Position numbers and translations under genes: made by a program
Assembly: GCA_021324165.1 (NCBI GenBank)
Contig: JAJPJR010000035.1
Coordinates: 1 to 64,000, forward strand
Source of the DNA: Armatimonadota bacterium
GTDB lineage: Bacteria > Armatimonadota > Fimbriimonadia > Fimbriimonadales > ATM1
Length of the DNA stretch: 64,000 nt
Direction: 5' to 3'
The notes under the pieces: generated by a model
Database searches by the model: none
What the model saw: the letters and a program-made list of their open reading frames with translations, nothing else
Told to the model about the DNA's origin: nothing
Shown here: positions 36,160-45,783 of the stretch, one piece after another
How the letters are laid out: the number at the start of each line of letters is the position of its first letter
Numbering within the stretch: the stretch's first letter is position 1

Positions 36160-39100
36160 ATGTTTGTGGCATTGATCGCGATTGCGGAACTGATGGGCTC
36201 AGAAAATCAGCATCCCCTAACGCTCGAATCGAGCACCGTTCGATACACGGCAGCAAAACAGGGCGGCGAATGGGTCGAAAAAATCGAAGCCAAAGACGCG
36301 CAAGGCCGCTTTCGACTGGTTTGCGCATCACCGACAAGCGGTCTGGTGCAGTCTCTCGTCACGAACCCGCGCAATTCGGCGCTGATTGTGGGCGGCACAG
36401 GGCTGTATGAATCGCCGCCGAGTTTGAAATTCAGTTCGGCACGTGCGGCAGACCGAAAACTGATCCTCCGTTCTACGCTCCAAGGATTCACAATCACAAA
36501 AACTGTTTCGCTCACTCAAGACGGGTTAGGGCTCGACGTCCGCATTGCCGCAGAATGCCATGCGAGTTCCCCCAAGCTGCAGCAGATGCTCAGCGCCTAC
36601 GCGTTCGTTCCCGATGGTCAGGCGCAATCCAAATATCATCATCCCGATGCCACGTTTGCGCCGCAGCTTCGTCCGGGACAAGAAAATGTGATTGGCGATC
36701 ACACGTTCCGCGCGCCGTTCGTGAACGTGCAAACGCGCGAGATCGCCGTCAGTTTGGTGCCAAGCCTCGACACATTGCAATCCAATCGCGCAATGCCCAC
36801 AATTCTTGATTTAGATTGCAAGAACGGTGTGATAGATGCGCCGATCATCGCGTTCGGGTTTTGCAACTACCAACTGGCCGGACACGTGTACTTCGTCCGA
36901 AAACCGGCCGCGCGGTCGCTTCCAAAGAAAATCGCATTTGCCTACACGCTTCTGCCCACAGCGCAAGCCGCTCCGTTTGCGGCTTATGCGTGGCCCATCG
37001 CACGGCTTTGGCATCAGTACGGTTCGCGCAACTTTCGAAAAGTTCTGCCCCAAGTGATGCCGTGGGATGAGTATGCAAAAGTCTGCTACCCTGCGGCGTT
37101 TGCCGAAAAGTATGGATCGAACACCCTCGGATGGTTTGAACAAAAAATCGGCGATCATGACTGCGGAGGCATCTGCGCAGGCTGGGGATTCGAGCGCGGC
37201 TGGGTGTCGTGGCAGTGCTGGTTTAATAATCTTCGCTCTGCGTGGGGCATGCGCGCGTTCGGAGAGCGGCTGAACAATCCCGATTGGATTGACAAAGCCG
37301 ACAAAATGCTCAACTTGGCGCTGGCCGCTCCGGTTGACCGCGGCGCGTTTCCAACGACCTATGATTCGCGCACGCATGAATGGATCGGATGCCTGGTCAA
37401 ACCTCGTGCCGATGCGTATTACGATCTTCCATCCATGGCTTGGAAAGGCATCTGGTTGATCGAGTGGTTGAAATTCAACCAAAGAAGCGGTGACATAAAA
37501 AGGGTGTGCAGAAATCTCGCCTCGTTTTTTGTTGAACACCAGGCATCCAGCGGCGCCTATCCGGCATGGATGACAAAAGATTTTCAACCCGTTCACGAAC
37601 TTTCTGCTTCCGCATCATCGGCGCTTCCCGCATGGTTTCTGCTCATGTGGAACGAAATCGAACCGAACGATAAATGGCTGAATTCGGCCAAAAGAGCAGG
37701 CGGATTCTTGATTGCGTCGGTGATACGCCAACAGAAATATTACGACTTCGAAACGTTTTTCAGCTGCTCGCCAAAGCCGTGTTTAGACGAAGACGAACCG
37801 ATGCGCGATGTGCACACAAGGCTTCTTCCGCAAAACACGCTGTGCATGCAATGGTGCGCCGAGGCGATGCGAATGCTGTTTGAAACCACCCGCGATGAAA
37901 AATATAAAACCTACGGATTGATGGCGCTCGACATGATGAACGCCTATCAAAACATTTGGTCGCCGCCGTGGATTACATCGGCCTACACGTTTGGCGGTTT
38001 CGGCGTACAAAACAGCGACGGCGAACACCTGGATGCGCGGCAGGCGCAGTTTGGAGTTACAAATTTCGAATGGGGAGTTTTGCTTCAACAGCCTGAATAT
38101 TGCGAGCGCGGTGTGGCGGCTGTGCGTGCGGCGATGACGCTGATTAATCATCCACTGCACGAGCGCAACAATCTATATCCAGAACCGAACTACCCGCTCG
38201 GACTTCAGCCCGAAAACGTTGCGCACGGCGGATCGGATCATCAAGCAGGCAGAACCGGATTCGATTGGGGAGAAGGCAGCGGCCTCGCGAGCGCCGCATA
38301 TCTTCTTACCAAATATGGAAGCGCCTACGCATTCAAAAACGCGCGCAGCGCAATCGGAATTGACGCGGTGGTGCCGGTGAAACAAGGCGGTTCTTGGTCG
38401 CTCATCACACCGATCAATCTGCTTCCCGCGCCGTGGCTTAGCACTTTCCAATGCCAGTTCAATGGAAAGAGCGTAACGGCCCGGCAGGAAATGGGCGTAT
38501 CCAATCTCCGGCTGCGATTGGAATCCAACGCTGTTGTTGGCAACCTGAATGCGTTCGCATCGGGGCCCGCGACGCTTGAAATCTTGTGCACGAATGACGA
38601 TTCTTTGGACATGAGCAGTTTTCCCATCGAAACGTCTGGGATCGCGCCTGTTCGGTTTCCGCTTTCTTCGTTGCGCGAATATCGCCTGCGCCTTCGTTTG
38701 CGGCAAGGCGGCGCCGTAACCGACAAAATGCTCCACTTCGTGATTGATCCAGAATGGAACTTCGACAACCCCGAAGGGTGGACGTGCAAAGGCAACATCC
38801 CTTCCATGACGACCGAATCAAAAAGAAGGGATTTCGGCGCAAGCGGCAGTCGGTTTATCGGCACTTGCGAAGACGGTTTGGGCGGCTACGACGACTCATT
38901 CACCTGCGAAATCGAATCTCCGTGCTTCTTTTCAACGAAACCTCATCTCGCTTTTCTCATTGGGGGCGGCTCCGGAAGCCGGACCTATTTGGCGCTTGTG
39001 GACGCGGGTACAAACGAAATACTTTTGCAAGCCCGCGGCCAAAACGATGAAAAGATGCGCGAAGTCAAATGGGACATATCCCGCTTCGGCAATCGAATGC

Positions 39101-39177
39101 TCAAAATCAGAATCGTTGATCGCGAACTTGGGCCTTGGGGACACATTAATGTGGATCGCATTCGAACCGAAAACTGA
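36160..39177 (+). CDS. large six-hairpin glycosidase-like protein with C-terminal beta-sandwich domain
   Basis: The 1005-residue protein has a short hydrophobic N-terminus, an N-terminal beta-rich domain (about 20-260), a long alpha-helical middle region (about 270-730) with tryptophan-rich helices and motifs such as HDCGGICAGWGFERGWVSWQCWF and RADAYYDLPSMAWKGIWLIEWL typical of (alpha/alpha)6 barrel carbohydrate enzymes, then two beta domains. The last (FLIGGGSGSRTYLALVDAG through GPWGHINVDRI) resembles the ligand-binding module found after fructan hydrolases. Exact GH family is not recognised. A weak N-terminal signal makes location uncertain. hutI overlaps its stop (TGATG). Confidence 0.75.
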   Translation: MFVALIAIAELMGSENQHPLTLESSTVRYTAAKQGGEWVEKIEAKDAQGRFRLVCASPTSGLVQSLVTNPRNSALIVGGTGLYESPPSLKFSSARAADRKLILRSTLQGFTITKTVSLTQDGLGLDVRIAAECHASSPKLQQMLSAYAFVPDGQAQSKYHHPDATFAPQLRPGQENVIGDHTFRAPFVNVQTREIAVSLVPSLDTLQSNRAMPTILDLDCKNGVIDAPIIAFGFCNYQLAGHVYFVRKPAARSLPKKIAFAYTLLPTAQAAPFAAYAWPIARLWHQYGSRNFRKVLPQVMPWDEYAKVCYPAAFAEKYGSNTLGWFEQKIGDHDCGGICAGWGFERGWVSWQCWFNNLRSAWGMRAFGERLNNPDWIDKADKMLNLALAAPVDRGAFPTTYDSRTHEWIGCLVKPRADAYYDLPSMAWKGIWLIEWLKFNQRSGDIKRVCRNLASFFVEHQASSGAYPAWMTKDFQPVHELSASASSALPAWFLLMWNEIEPNDKWLNSAKRAGGFLIASVIRQQKYYDFETFFSCSPKPCLDEDEPMRDVHTRLLPQNTLCMQWCAEAMRMLFETTRDEKYKTYGLMALDMMNAYQNIWSPPWITSAYTFGGFGVQNSDGEHLDARQAQFGVTNFEWGVLLQQPEYCERGVAAVRAAMTLINHPLHERNNLYPEPNYPLGLQPENVAHGGSDHQAGRTGFDWGEGSGLASAAYLLTKYGSAYAFKNARSAIGIDAVVPVKQGGSWSLITPINLLPAPWLSTFQCQFNGKSVTARQEMGVSNLRLRLESNAVVGNLNAFASGPATLEILCTNDDSLDMSSFPIETSGIAPVRFPLSSLREYRLRLRLRQGGAVTDKMLHFVIDPEWNFDNPEGWTCKGNIPSMTTESKRRDFGASGSRFIGTCEDGLGGYDDSFTCEIESPCFFSTKPHLAFLIGGGSGSRTYLALVDAGTNEILLQARGQNDEKMREVKWDISRFGNRMLKIRIVDRELGPWGHINVDRIRTEN

Positions 39178-40313
39178 TGCACGAGCCGTTTAACATCGTC
39201 GGCCTCAACGGATCGAACTCCATCGGCGTTGCAAACGGGTTGTTTTGCAAGCCCATCGAAAACGCCGATGAACTCAACCTGAACGGCCGCCTTCTCACGC
39301 CCGGGTTTGTGGATTGTCACACCCATCTTGTGTGGGCCGGAAGCCGCGCCGACGAATATGTGCAAAGGTGCGCAGGTGTTGACTACTTGCAAATAGCCAA
39401 ACAAGGCGGCGGAATTCTCAAAACGATGCAGCAAACCCGCAGCGCAACGATCAACGAACTTGCCGAATCCGTAATCGCACGAGCCGAAACAATGCTCAAA
39501 AACGGCACCACAACCATCGAAATCAAAGCGAGTTATGGTCTTTCGCTCGAAGCGTCAAAAAAAGAACTCGATGCCGTTCAACGTGCCAAGCAGTCCATTA
39601 GGCAGAACGTCATCGTAACGTTCATGGGCGCGCACGCATTCCCGCCCGAAATGAATTCCGAAAACTACATGCGGCTTCTTGAACAGGAGCTGATCCCGAT
39701 GGCGGCCGATCATCCGGTTGGCGTCAAGTTCAACGACTGCTTTTGCGAACAAACCGCATTCAACCTGCATCAAACGCGCAAAGTGATGCAAGCAGGAATC
39801 CAGCACGGTCTCACGCCAAAGGTTCACGCCGACGAATTCAATGTGTTGGGAGCAGTCGAACTTGCTTGTGAAATGGGTGCGGCAAGTTGCGATCATCTTC
39901 TTGCAAGCGGCAGCAGGCAGTTTCAAACCCTTGCAAAATCCAATACGGCTGCTGTGGTCTTGCCGTGCACGGCGTTTTATCTCAACAAACCTTACGCAAA
40001 CGCGCGTGCAATGATTGATGCCGGATGCGTCGTGGCGTTGGGAACGGACTACAATCCGGGAACCAGCATGATCGGTTCCATGACCTTCGCGTTTGGGCTT
40101 GCAGTCAACAAAATGCGTCTTTCGCCGCACGAGGCGCTCATCGCAGCAACCGAAAACGCCGCAAAAGCGCTGCGAGTTGAATCGGGAAAAATCGAGCCCG
40201 GCTTTCCTGCCGACTTCTGCATCTGGCCGTGTGCCAATCTCGACGAGCTCGCCTATCAGTTCGTGCACATCCAACCCGAATCGGTCTACATTAAAGGAGA
40301 ACGTGTCGTGTGA
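39177..40313 (+). CDS. hutI: imidazolonepropionase
   Basis: The 378-residue amidohydrolase has metal ligands in DCHTHLVWAGSR (H48, H50), FMGAHAFPPE, KVHADEFN and the aspartate of LGTDYNPGTS. The VWAGSRADEY sequence is characteristic of HutI. It hydrolyses imidazolonepropionate to N-formimino-glutamate, directly after HutU. It begins inside the TGATG junction with the glycosidase gene and its stop overlaps deoB (GTGA). Being last in line after a membrane cassette, its expression should depend on the same transcript as hutU. Confidence 0.95.
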   Translation: MHEPFNIVGLNGSNSIGVANGLFCKPIENADELNLNGRLLTPGFVDCHTHLVWAGSRADEYVQRCAGVDYLQIAKQGGGILKTMQQTRSATINELAESVIARAETMLKNGTTTIEIKASYGLSLEASKKELDAVQRAKQSIRQNVIVTFMGAHAFPPEMNSENYMRLLEQELIPMAADHPVGVKFNDCFCEQTAFNLHQTRKVMQAGIQHGLTPKVHADEFNVLGAVELACEMGAASCDHLLASGSRQFQTLAKSNTAAVVLPCTAFYLNKPYANARAMIDAGCVVALGTDYNPGTSMIGSMTFAFGLAVNKMRLSPHEALIAATENAAKALRVESGKIEPGFPADFCIWPCANLDELAYQFVHIQPESVYIKGERVV

Positions 40314-41467
40314 TTTATGAAAGGGTGATCTGCATTGTCATGGACGGTTGTGGAGCGGGCGCAGCGCCGGATGCAGCCGACTTTGGCGACACAGGAATCA
40401 ACGAAGGGCACACGATTCAAAACGTTTGGCGTGCGAACGGAGGCATCAATGCACCGCTTTTGCAATCTCTCGGACTGTTCAATGCCGCCAAAATCACAAC
40501 CGACGCACAGCCGCAAGCCGCATTTGGAAGGCTGCAAGAGTTCGGCAAAGGCAAAGACACAATTACCGGACATTGGGAAATGATGGGCATAAAAATCACC
40601 CGGCCGTTTCCAACCTACCCAAACGGTTTTCCACTCGACCTTATCGCGGATTTCGAAAGCGCGATCGGCACAAAAACAATCGGTCACATGCCCGCCAGCG
40701 GCACCGAAATCATTGCAAAACTCGGCGAAACGCACCTGAAAACCGGATATCCGATCGTTTACACCAGCGCCGACAGCGTGTTTCAAATCGCCTGCCACGA
40801 AAGTGTGTACCCATTGCAAAAACTTTATGCCATCTGCGAAACCGCGCGCAACTTGCTGGTGTTTCCCAACGACGTTGCCCGCGTCATCGCCCGTCCGTTT
40901 GAAGGCACACCGCAAACAGGCTTTCATCGAACCGAAAACCGCCGCGATTTTCCGCTCGATCCGCCGCGAAATCTAATTGACGATTTGTGTGAAACGTTCG
41001 GACCCGTTTACGGCATCGGCGTGGTTCCCGAAGTGTTCAACCACCGAGGTTTCCGCCAGGTCGAACGCACGCAATCCAATCCCGAACACGCCCAAGCGCT
41101 CGAAAACGCATTGCAATCCGATGCAAAGTTCATCTGGGCAAACTTCGAGGACTTTGATATGCTTTATGGGCATCGAAACGATCCGAAAGGCTTCGCAAAC
41201 GCAATCGAACAGTTCGATCGCATTCTGCAGCGCCTAATTCAGAACTTCAAACAGTCCGACCTGTTAATCCTAACGGCTGATCATGGCAACGACCCCACAA
41301 CCCCCTCCACCGATCATTCGCGGGAGTTCGTACCTGTGTGCATCTGGTCGCCTTCAAACTCTGTTCAAAACAACCTTGGCGACACGTTTGGCATGTGGCA
41401 CATCGGCGGAACCGTCGCCCACGCGCTTGGCATCCCCGAAAAACTGCCGGCCTCACTGCTGCAATAA
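40310..41467 (+). CDS. deoB: phosphopentomutase
   Basis: The 385-residue alkaline-phosphatase-superfamily protein has IVMDGCGAGAAPDAADFGDTG at the N-terminus, DTITGHWEMMGI, YTSADSVFQIACHE, and the C-terminal metal motif ILTADHGNDPTTPSTDHSRE. It interconverts ribose-1- and ribose-5-phosphate, linking nucleoside salvage to the pentose phosphate pathway. It begins at GTG 40310, overlapping the hutI stop. It goes naturally with the nucleotidase-like gene at 42938. Confidence 0.96.
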   Translation: MIYERVICIVMDGCGAGAAPDAADFGDTGINEGHTIQNVWRANGGINAPLLQSLGLFNAAKITTDAQPQAAFGRLQEFGKGKDTITGHWEMMGIKITRPFPTYPNGFPLDLIADFESAIGTKTIGHMPASGTEIIAKLGETHLKTGYPIVYTSADSVFQIACHESVYPLQKLYAICETARNLLVFPNDVARVIARPFEGTPQTGFHRTENRRDFPLDPPRNLIDDLCETFGPVYGIGVVPEVFNHRGFRQVERTQSNPEHAQALENALQSDAKFIWANFEDFDMLYGHRNDPKGFANAIEQFDRILQRLIQNFKQSDLLILTADHGNDPTTPSTDHSREFVPVCIWSPSNSVQNNLGDTFGMWHIGGTVAHALGIPEKLPASLLQ

Positions 41468-41527
41468 CTCGTCATTTCCAACAGGAGCAATCCTGGCAAC
41501 GGTGCGGAACAACAACCCTACTTGAGG

Positions 41528-42919
41528 ATGCGGAACAGCCAATCAATTACGCCCCGAATTGACGTGCGGGTGGGCCTTCGTGTTGATCCGAAGGTCGTCC
41601 TATCCAGCCGCATTCTCGAACTTCCGCAGTTCGAACTCGAACAAGCAGTTCAGCAAGAAATCATTGACAACCCGGCGCTCGAAATGGTCGAGGAACAGTT
41701 CGATCAGATTTCCGAAGAAGAGCTCACCCGCACAATCACACGAACCGCCGAAACAAAATCGCGCGAAGATGACTTCGATGCCTACGTGCCGAAACTGCTG
41801 GAACCCGACGATGCAGCGAACTGGACGGAGTTCATCGCAGCGCCAACAACCCTCGAAGATCATCTTTTGGCGCAGCTGCTGCCAGCCGTCGAACCGCAAT
41901 TGCAGCCGCTTGCGCGATACATGATCGAATGCGTTGCTCCCTCCGGCTATTTGGAAATGCCCATCGAGGAAATTGCACACACGTCTGGCTTTTCGCTCAA
42001 GCAAGCCAAAAAGGTCCTCGCAAAGCTCCAAGAATGCGATCCATCCGGCGTCGGTGCGCACAATCTAAAAGAGTGCCTGCTTCTGCAGCTCGCCGATCCG
42101 CAAGATGACATCGAAAAACTGGCCAGACTCATCGTGGCAAAATATTGGGACGCGGTGCCGACCAAGCGTGCGCAAGGAATCGCGCGAAAAGTCGGCGTTC
42201 CAGAGACAATGGTCGCCGAAGCGTTCGCTCGCATCGCTCGTCTTGCTCCCTATCCGGGCGATGCGTTTTCGACGGGCACACCGGCCGCATCGCGTTCAAA
42301 AACAGCAGCCGCCGCACCCGACGTCGTGTTTTGGCGCGACGAAAACGGAATCAAAATCGAAATCCGCGGCTGCGATGCCAGTTTTCTCAGCCTCAACAGT
42401 TGGTATCGAGAAAGATATCGCGCCATCAAACAAGGCACAATTCGGGCGGGTGGCGAAGAAGTCAAACACATTCAAGAATATGTCGGCAGGGCGCTGATGT
42501 TCATTCGAGGGCTTCAGCAGCGCAAACAAACGTTGCGAAAAATCGCCATTCATTTGTTGGACGAAGAACTCGCATTCATCGCAACGGGCTCATACAAGTT
42601 CTTGCGCGGCGAAACGCGGGTGCAAGCCGCCAGGGCCGTCAATCTGCACGAAAGCACCATAAGCCGAGCCACCATGGGCAAGTTCGTGCAAATCGCCAAC
42701 GGCGACATCGTTCCTTTCGACGTGTTTTTCAAGCCCGCCATTCGCGTGCAAAAAATGATCGAGGAGATTTTGCAAAACGAAAACCCCAACCGCCCCCTTT
42801 CTGACCGTGAAATTGCGGAGCAGCTCAAGTCGCGCGGCGTGAAGGTGGCGCGCCGAACCGTCAACAAATACCGAGAGCAGTGCCGAACTCTCTCCAGTCA
42901 TCAGCGGCGGTCAGCCTGA
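41528..42919 (+). CDS. rpoN: RNA polymerase sigma-54 factor
   Basis: The 463-residue protein has region I (VDPKVVLSSRILELPQFELEQAVQQEI; the usual glutamine-rich stretch is shortened), the acidic region II, the core-binding domain (LLAQLLPAVEPQLQPLARYMI, LQECDPSGVGAHNLKECLLLQL), the helix-turn-helix VNLHESTISRATMGKFVQI and the RpoN box ARRTVNKYRE near the C-terminus. It recognises -24/-12 promoters and needs AAA+ activators, none of which is in this window. ATG 41528 was chosen over a TTG two codons upstream. It follows deoB by 60 bp. Confidence 0.96.
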   Translation: MRNSQSITPRIDVRVGLRVDPKVVLSSRILELPQFELEQAVQQEIIDNPALEMVEEQFDQISEEELTRTITRTAETKSREDDFDAYVPKLLEPDDAANWTEFIAAPTTLEDHLLAQLLPAVEPQLQPLARYMIECVAPSGYLEMPIEEIAHTSGFSLKQAKKVLAKLQECDPSGVGAHNLKECLLLQLADPQDDIEKLARLIVAKYWDAVPTKRAQGIARKVGVPETMVAEAFARIARLAPYPGDAFSTGTPAASRSKTAAAAPDVVFWRDENGIKIEIRGCDASFLSLNSWYRERYRAIKQGTIRAGGEEVKHIQEYVGRALMFIRGLQQRKQTLRKIAIHLLDEELAFIATGSYKFLRGETRVQAARAVNLHESTISRATMGKFVQIANGDIVPFDVFFKPAIRVQKMIEEILQNENPNRPLSDREIAEQLKSRGVKVARRTVNKYREQCRTLSSHQRRSA

Positions 42920-42925
42920 GTTCTG

Positions 42926-42937
42926 TACAATCGCAGA
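42926..42937 (+). promoter_or_regulatory. TACAAT box directly before a start codon, candidate leaderless promoter
   Basis: TACAAT (42926-42931) stands 6 bases before the ATG at 42938, the same spacing as at hutU, with no Shine-Dalgarno. The gap to rpoN is only 18 bp, so this could give the metallophosphatase an independent leaderless transcript. No -35 element is seen. Confidence 0.35.
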
Positions 42938-43663
42938 ATGCCGCTGCGCATTCTGCACACGAACGACCTTCACGGCAAACTGAGCCCCGACATCGAACGC
43001 TCACTCGCTGAACATCGCCAAACGTGCGACTTCTATTTCGACAGCGGCGATGCCGTTGCCGCCGGCAATCTTGGAATCTGCACAAATCCAGACCCGGTGT
43101 GGAATGCGTTCGGGCGGCTGAATTGCACCGCCGGCAGTTGCGGAAACCGTGAGTTTCATATTTCCGAAGCCGGATTTCGAAGCAAACTTAAAGGCTGCCG
43201 CCATCCGATTCTCGCCGCAAATCTCGAATGGAACGGAAATCCGCGCAAACCTCTACTCGATTTCGCCCCCGAAACTCCCCTTCCAAAACATCTCAAAATC
43301 AATCGCGTGGGAATCGTTGGAGTCATGGTGCCGATGGTCACCCAAAACATGGCCGCAAGGCACGTCAGCGCATTCATCAACACCGACCCGATCGAAGCAG
43401 CCGCAGCCGCTGCAGAACAATTAAGAAACGAATGTGAACTGATGATCTGCATTTCGCATCTTGGTCTTCAACGCGATTTTCTGCTTGCCGAGCGCGCACC
43501 GTATTTCGATATCATTTTGGGCGGCCACAGCCACGACGCCCTGCCCGAACCTCAGCGCGTAGGCAGCAGCTGGATCTGTCAAGGCGGATCGCATGCCAAA
43601 TACTGCGGCATTTATGTTTGGGATGGCGGCCGATTAACCGGAGGCCTCGTTCTGCTGCGCTGA
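42938..43663 (+). CDS. 5'-nucleotidase-like metallophosphatase
   Basis: The 241-residue protein has the five metallophosphatase motifs: HTNDLHG (7-13), DSGDA, GNREF, ISHLG and GGHSHD. They match the N-terminal catalytic domain of the UshA/5'-nucleotidase family, but the C-terminal substrate-specificity domain and a signal peptide are missing, so it is probably cytoplasmic and of different specificity. It may dephosphorylate nucleotides or related phosphoesters. It ends 5 bp from the convergent helicase gene. Confidence 0.88.
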   Translation: MPLRILHTNDLHGKLSPDIERSLAEHRQTCDFYFDSGDAVAAGNLGICTNPDPVWNAFGRLNCTAGSCGNREFHISEAGFRSKLKGCRHPILAANLEWNGNPRKPLLDFAPETPLPKHLKINRVGIVGVMVPMVTQNMAARHVSAFINTDPIEAAAAAAEQLRNECELMICISHLGLQRDFLLAERAPYFDIILGGHSHDALPEPQRVGSSWICQGGSHAKYCGIYVWDGGRLTGGLVLLR

Positions 43664-43668
43664 GTTTT

Positions 43669-45720
43669 TCAACGTGCCTGCGGCAGTTCCAATCCAACGT
43701 GCGCAATCGCGTCCACAAAGTTCGAAAACGTTCGAATGTCACGTGGAAGGTTTTCCAAAATCTCCATTCCGTACCGTTTTGTACAGATGCGCGGATCGAG
43801 AATCGCAATGACTCCGCAATCAGAATCGGTGCGAAGCAGCCGTCCAACCCCCTGGCGCATCAAAAGTTTTGCTTGCGGCAAGGTGTGCGCAACAAAAGGA
43901 TCCATTCCGCATTCCCGCAAATAAGCGTTGCGCGCAACGCTTTCAGGATCAACGGGCACTTCGAACGGAATCCGAACGATGCACACACACGACAACGTTT
44001 CACCCGGAGCGTCAAATCCCGTCCAAAACGACCGCAATCCAAACAATGAACTCTCGATTTCATCCCGAAACTTCTTGCCGGAATGTCCTGCCCCGCTGCG
44101 CCGCTGCATGTGAATGTTCATCCCGCCAAGCACATCCAAAATCTCTTTCACGCGCTCCATCTCTTCGCGGCTGTGAAACAGAACCAGCGTCCGCCCGCCC
44201 ATCTGCGCAATCACCGATCCAACCTGCTTGGCAATCGCTTTGTAATAAGACTGCATGTCCCCATCCTGTCTTGCGCGCGCAGGGTCGGGTACTGCTCCCG
44301 CGGGCGGCAGATACATCGCCGCGTTCTTCGCAAAATTAAATGCAACAGGCAGCACTTCCCGATAACTGGGATTCATCCCCGAAACGCGCCGAAACCAATC
44401 GAAATCGCCATCAATCGCAAGAGTCGCCGACATGCACGCCGCCGGCAATCGGTCCCAAATCAGATCGCGCAGCGGCTGCGCAACGTCTACCACCGCGCGC
44501 CGAATCGCGCCGCCCGTCCGCATTCTCTCCGCATGAGTAACCGAAACTCCCGCCGGAGCAAAAAGCATCTCTGCCTGTTCTCGAAACTCGGAAAAATACG
44601 CCAAATAAACGGCCGTTGTTTCGCGCATCAGCTTGGCATCTTCCGTTTCGCCGCTCACAGATTCGCACAACTGTTTCGCTTTTTGAATGAATCCGCTTAC
44701 GCGCTCGACAACTTCTGTTACAACCGTTTGCGCTTCGGGCAGTGCTTCAACAATTGCGGCAGAACTCACCTCCTTCGATTGCCACAGGCTTTCTGGCGAG
44801 GCTGCAAGAATCCCGCCCCGGCGCAGACGAATGCAATAGTCGTGCATCCGCACCTGACATTCGCTGATTTCTGACCGAAACTGTTCGCAAGCGTTCGCCC
44901 AGTCCGACATCCTCCCCGATTCCGCCGCAACAGGCAGCGCAACCTGCTCCAAACGGTTCGCCAAACCGATCAACTGCCCCAGCGTGCGATCGCTCAGTTC
45001 GTACTCCAACGCCCCGCGAGCCGCTTCCGGCAGATCGTGCGCCTCGTCAATCACCGCAAAATCTAAGTCGCCAAGAAGCGCCTGCGAACCGTTCGTCACT
45101 TTCCTAAGCAGCGCGTCTTGCATCAACACACTGTGGTTCGTAATCACGACGTTGGCACGCTCCGCTCCCCGTCTGCGCTTGTAATAAACACAGTCCGAAT
45201 AATATGGACAAAGCCGCGCTGGGCAAATGGGCGGCGCCGCAATTCGATCCCAAAGGTCAGAAACCTGTTTCGAACTTCCTTTAATCAGTTCGCGAAACTC
45301 CGTTTCAATTCCCAACTCGGCTCGTGCGATGAATGCGCCGCGAAGCCGCGGCATCGTCGTATCAATCGCGCTAAGGCACGCAAATCGCTGCCGCCCGATC
45401 AAAAACTCGCAGCGCACCGGCTCTTCGAACAAACCCGCCGCAATCTTGATCTCGTTTCGCCAATACTGTTCGGCCAGCACGTTCGTATAGGTAGAAATCG
45501 CGATGCGCTTTTTGCCTGCGATCGCGTGAGCAAACGCCGTTACCAAAGCCGCTAACGATTTTCCCAAACCCGTTGGCGCTTCAAACACCCCTGATGCTCC
45601 GCCTGCGATGCAGTCAGATATCAGCAAGGACAAGTGCACCTGATCGGGCCGCTCTGAAAATCCCCCTCGCTGCCGCAGCCGCGAATACGCGTCTTCGATC
45701 AGCGCGCGCGGGTCTGCCAT
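43669..45720 (-). CDS. DinG/XPD-like superfamily 2 helicase with Fe-S cluster
   Basis: The 683-residue protein has Walker A APTGLGKS (48-55), DEAH box VIDEAHDLPEA (225-228), and four cysteines (C115, C166, C171, C177) between motifs Ia and II placed as the 4Fe-4S cluster of XPD/DinG. Motifs V and VI appear as GLRSFWTGFDAPGE and QGVGRLLRT. It is expected to unwind DNA or R-loops 5' to 3' in repair. ATG 45720 places the family start properly. It is encoded alone, divergent from the ABC exporter genes. Confidence 0.9.
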   Translation of the reverse strand: MADPRALIEDAYSRLRQRGGFSERPDQVHLSLLISDCIAGGASGVFEAPTGLGKSLAALVTAFAHAIAGKKRIAISTYTNVLAEQYWRNEIKIAAGLFEEPVRCEFLIGRQRFACLSAIDTTMPRLRGAFIARAELGIETEFRELIKGSSKQVSDLWDRIAAPPICPARLCPYYSDCVYYKRRRGAERANVVITNHSVLMQDALLRKVTNGSQALLGDLDFAVIDEAHDLPEAARGALEYELSDRTLGQLIGLANRLEQVALPVAAESGRMSDWANACEQFRSEISECQVRMHDYCIRLRRGGILAASPESLWQSKEVSSAAIVEALPEAQTVVTEVVERVSGFIQKAKQLCESVSGETEDAKLMRETTAVYLAYFSEFREQAEMLFAPAGVSVTHAERMRTGGAIRRAVVDVAQPLRDLIWDRLPAACMSATLAIDGDFDWFRRVSGMNPSYREVLPVAFNFAKNAAMYLPPAGAVPDPARARQDGDMQSYYKAIAKQVGSVIAQMGGRTLVLFHSREEMERVKEILDVLGGMNIHMQRRSGAGHSGKKFRDEIESSLFGLRSFWTGFDAPGETLSCVCIVRIPFEVPVDPESVARNAYLRECGMDPFVAHTLPQAKLLMRQGVGRLLRTDSDCGVIAILDPRICTKRYGMEILENLPRDIRTFSNFVDAIAHVGLELPQAR

Positions 45721-45783
45721 AGGCACAGTTTGTACCCCACCTTGCTCAAAGCAAAAATGTTCGTCATAATAGCCTCTCCGTCC

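Noticed and set aside
41467-41527. A sigma-54 type promoter (TGGCA...) before rpoN
   Set aside because: The spacing and the -12 element GC do not fit; the match is limited to TGGCA.
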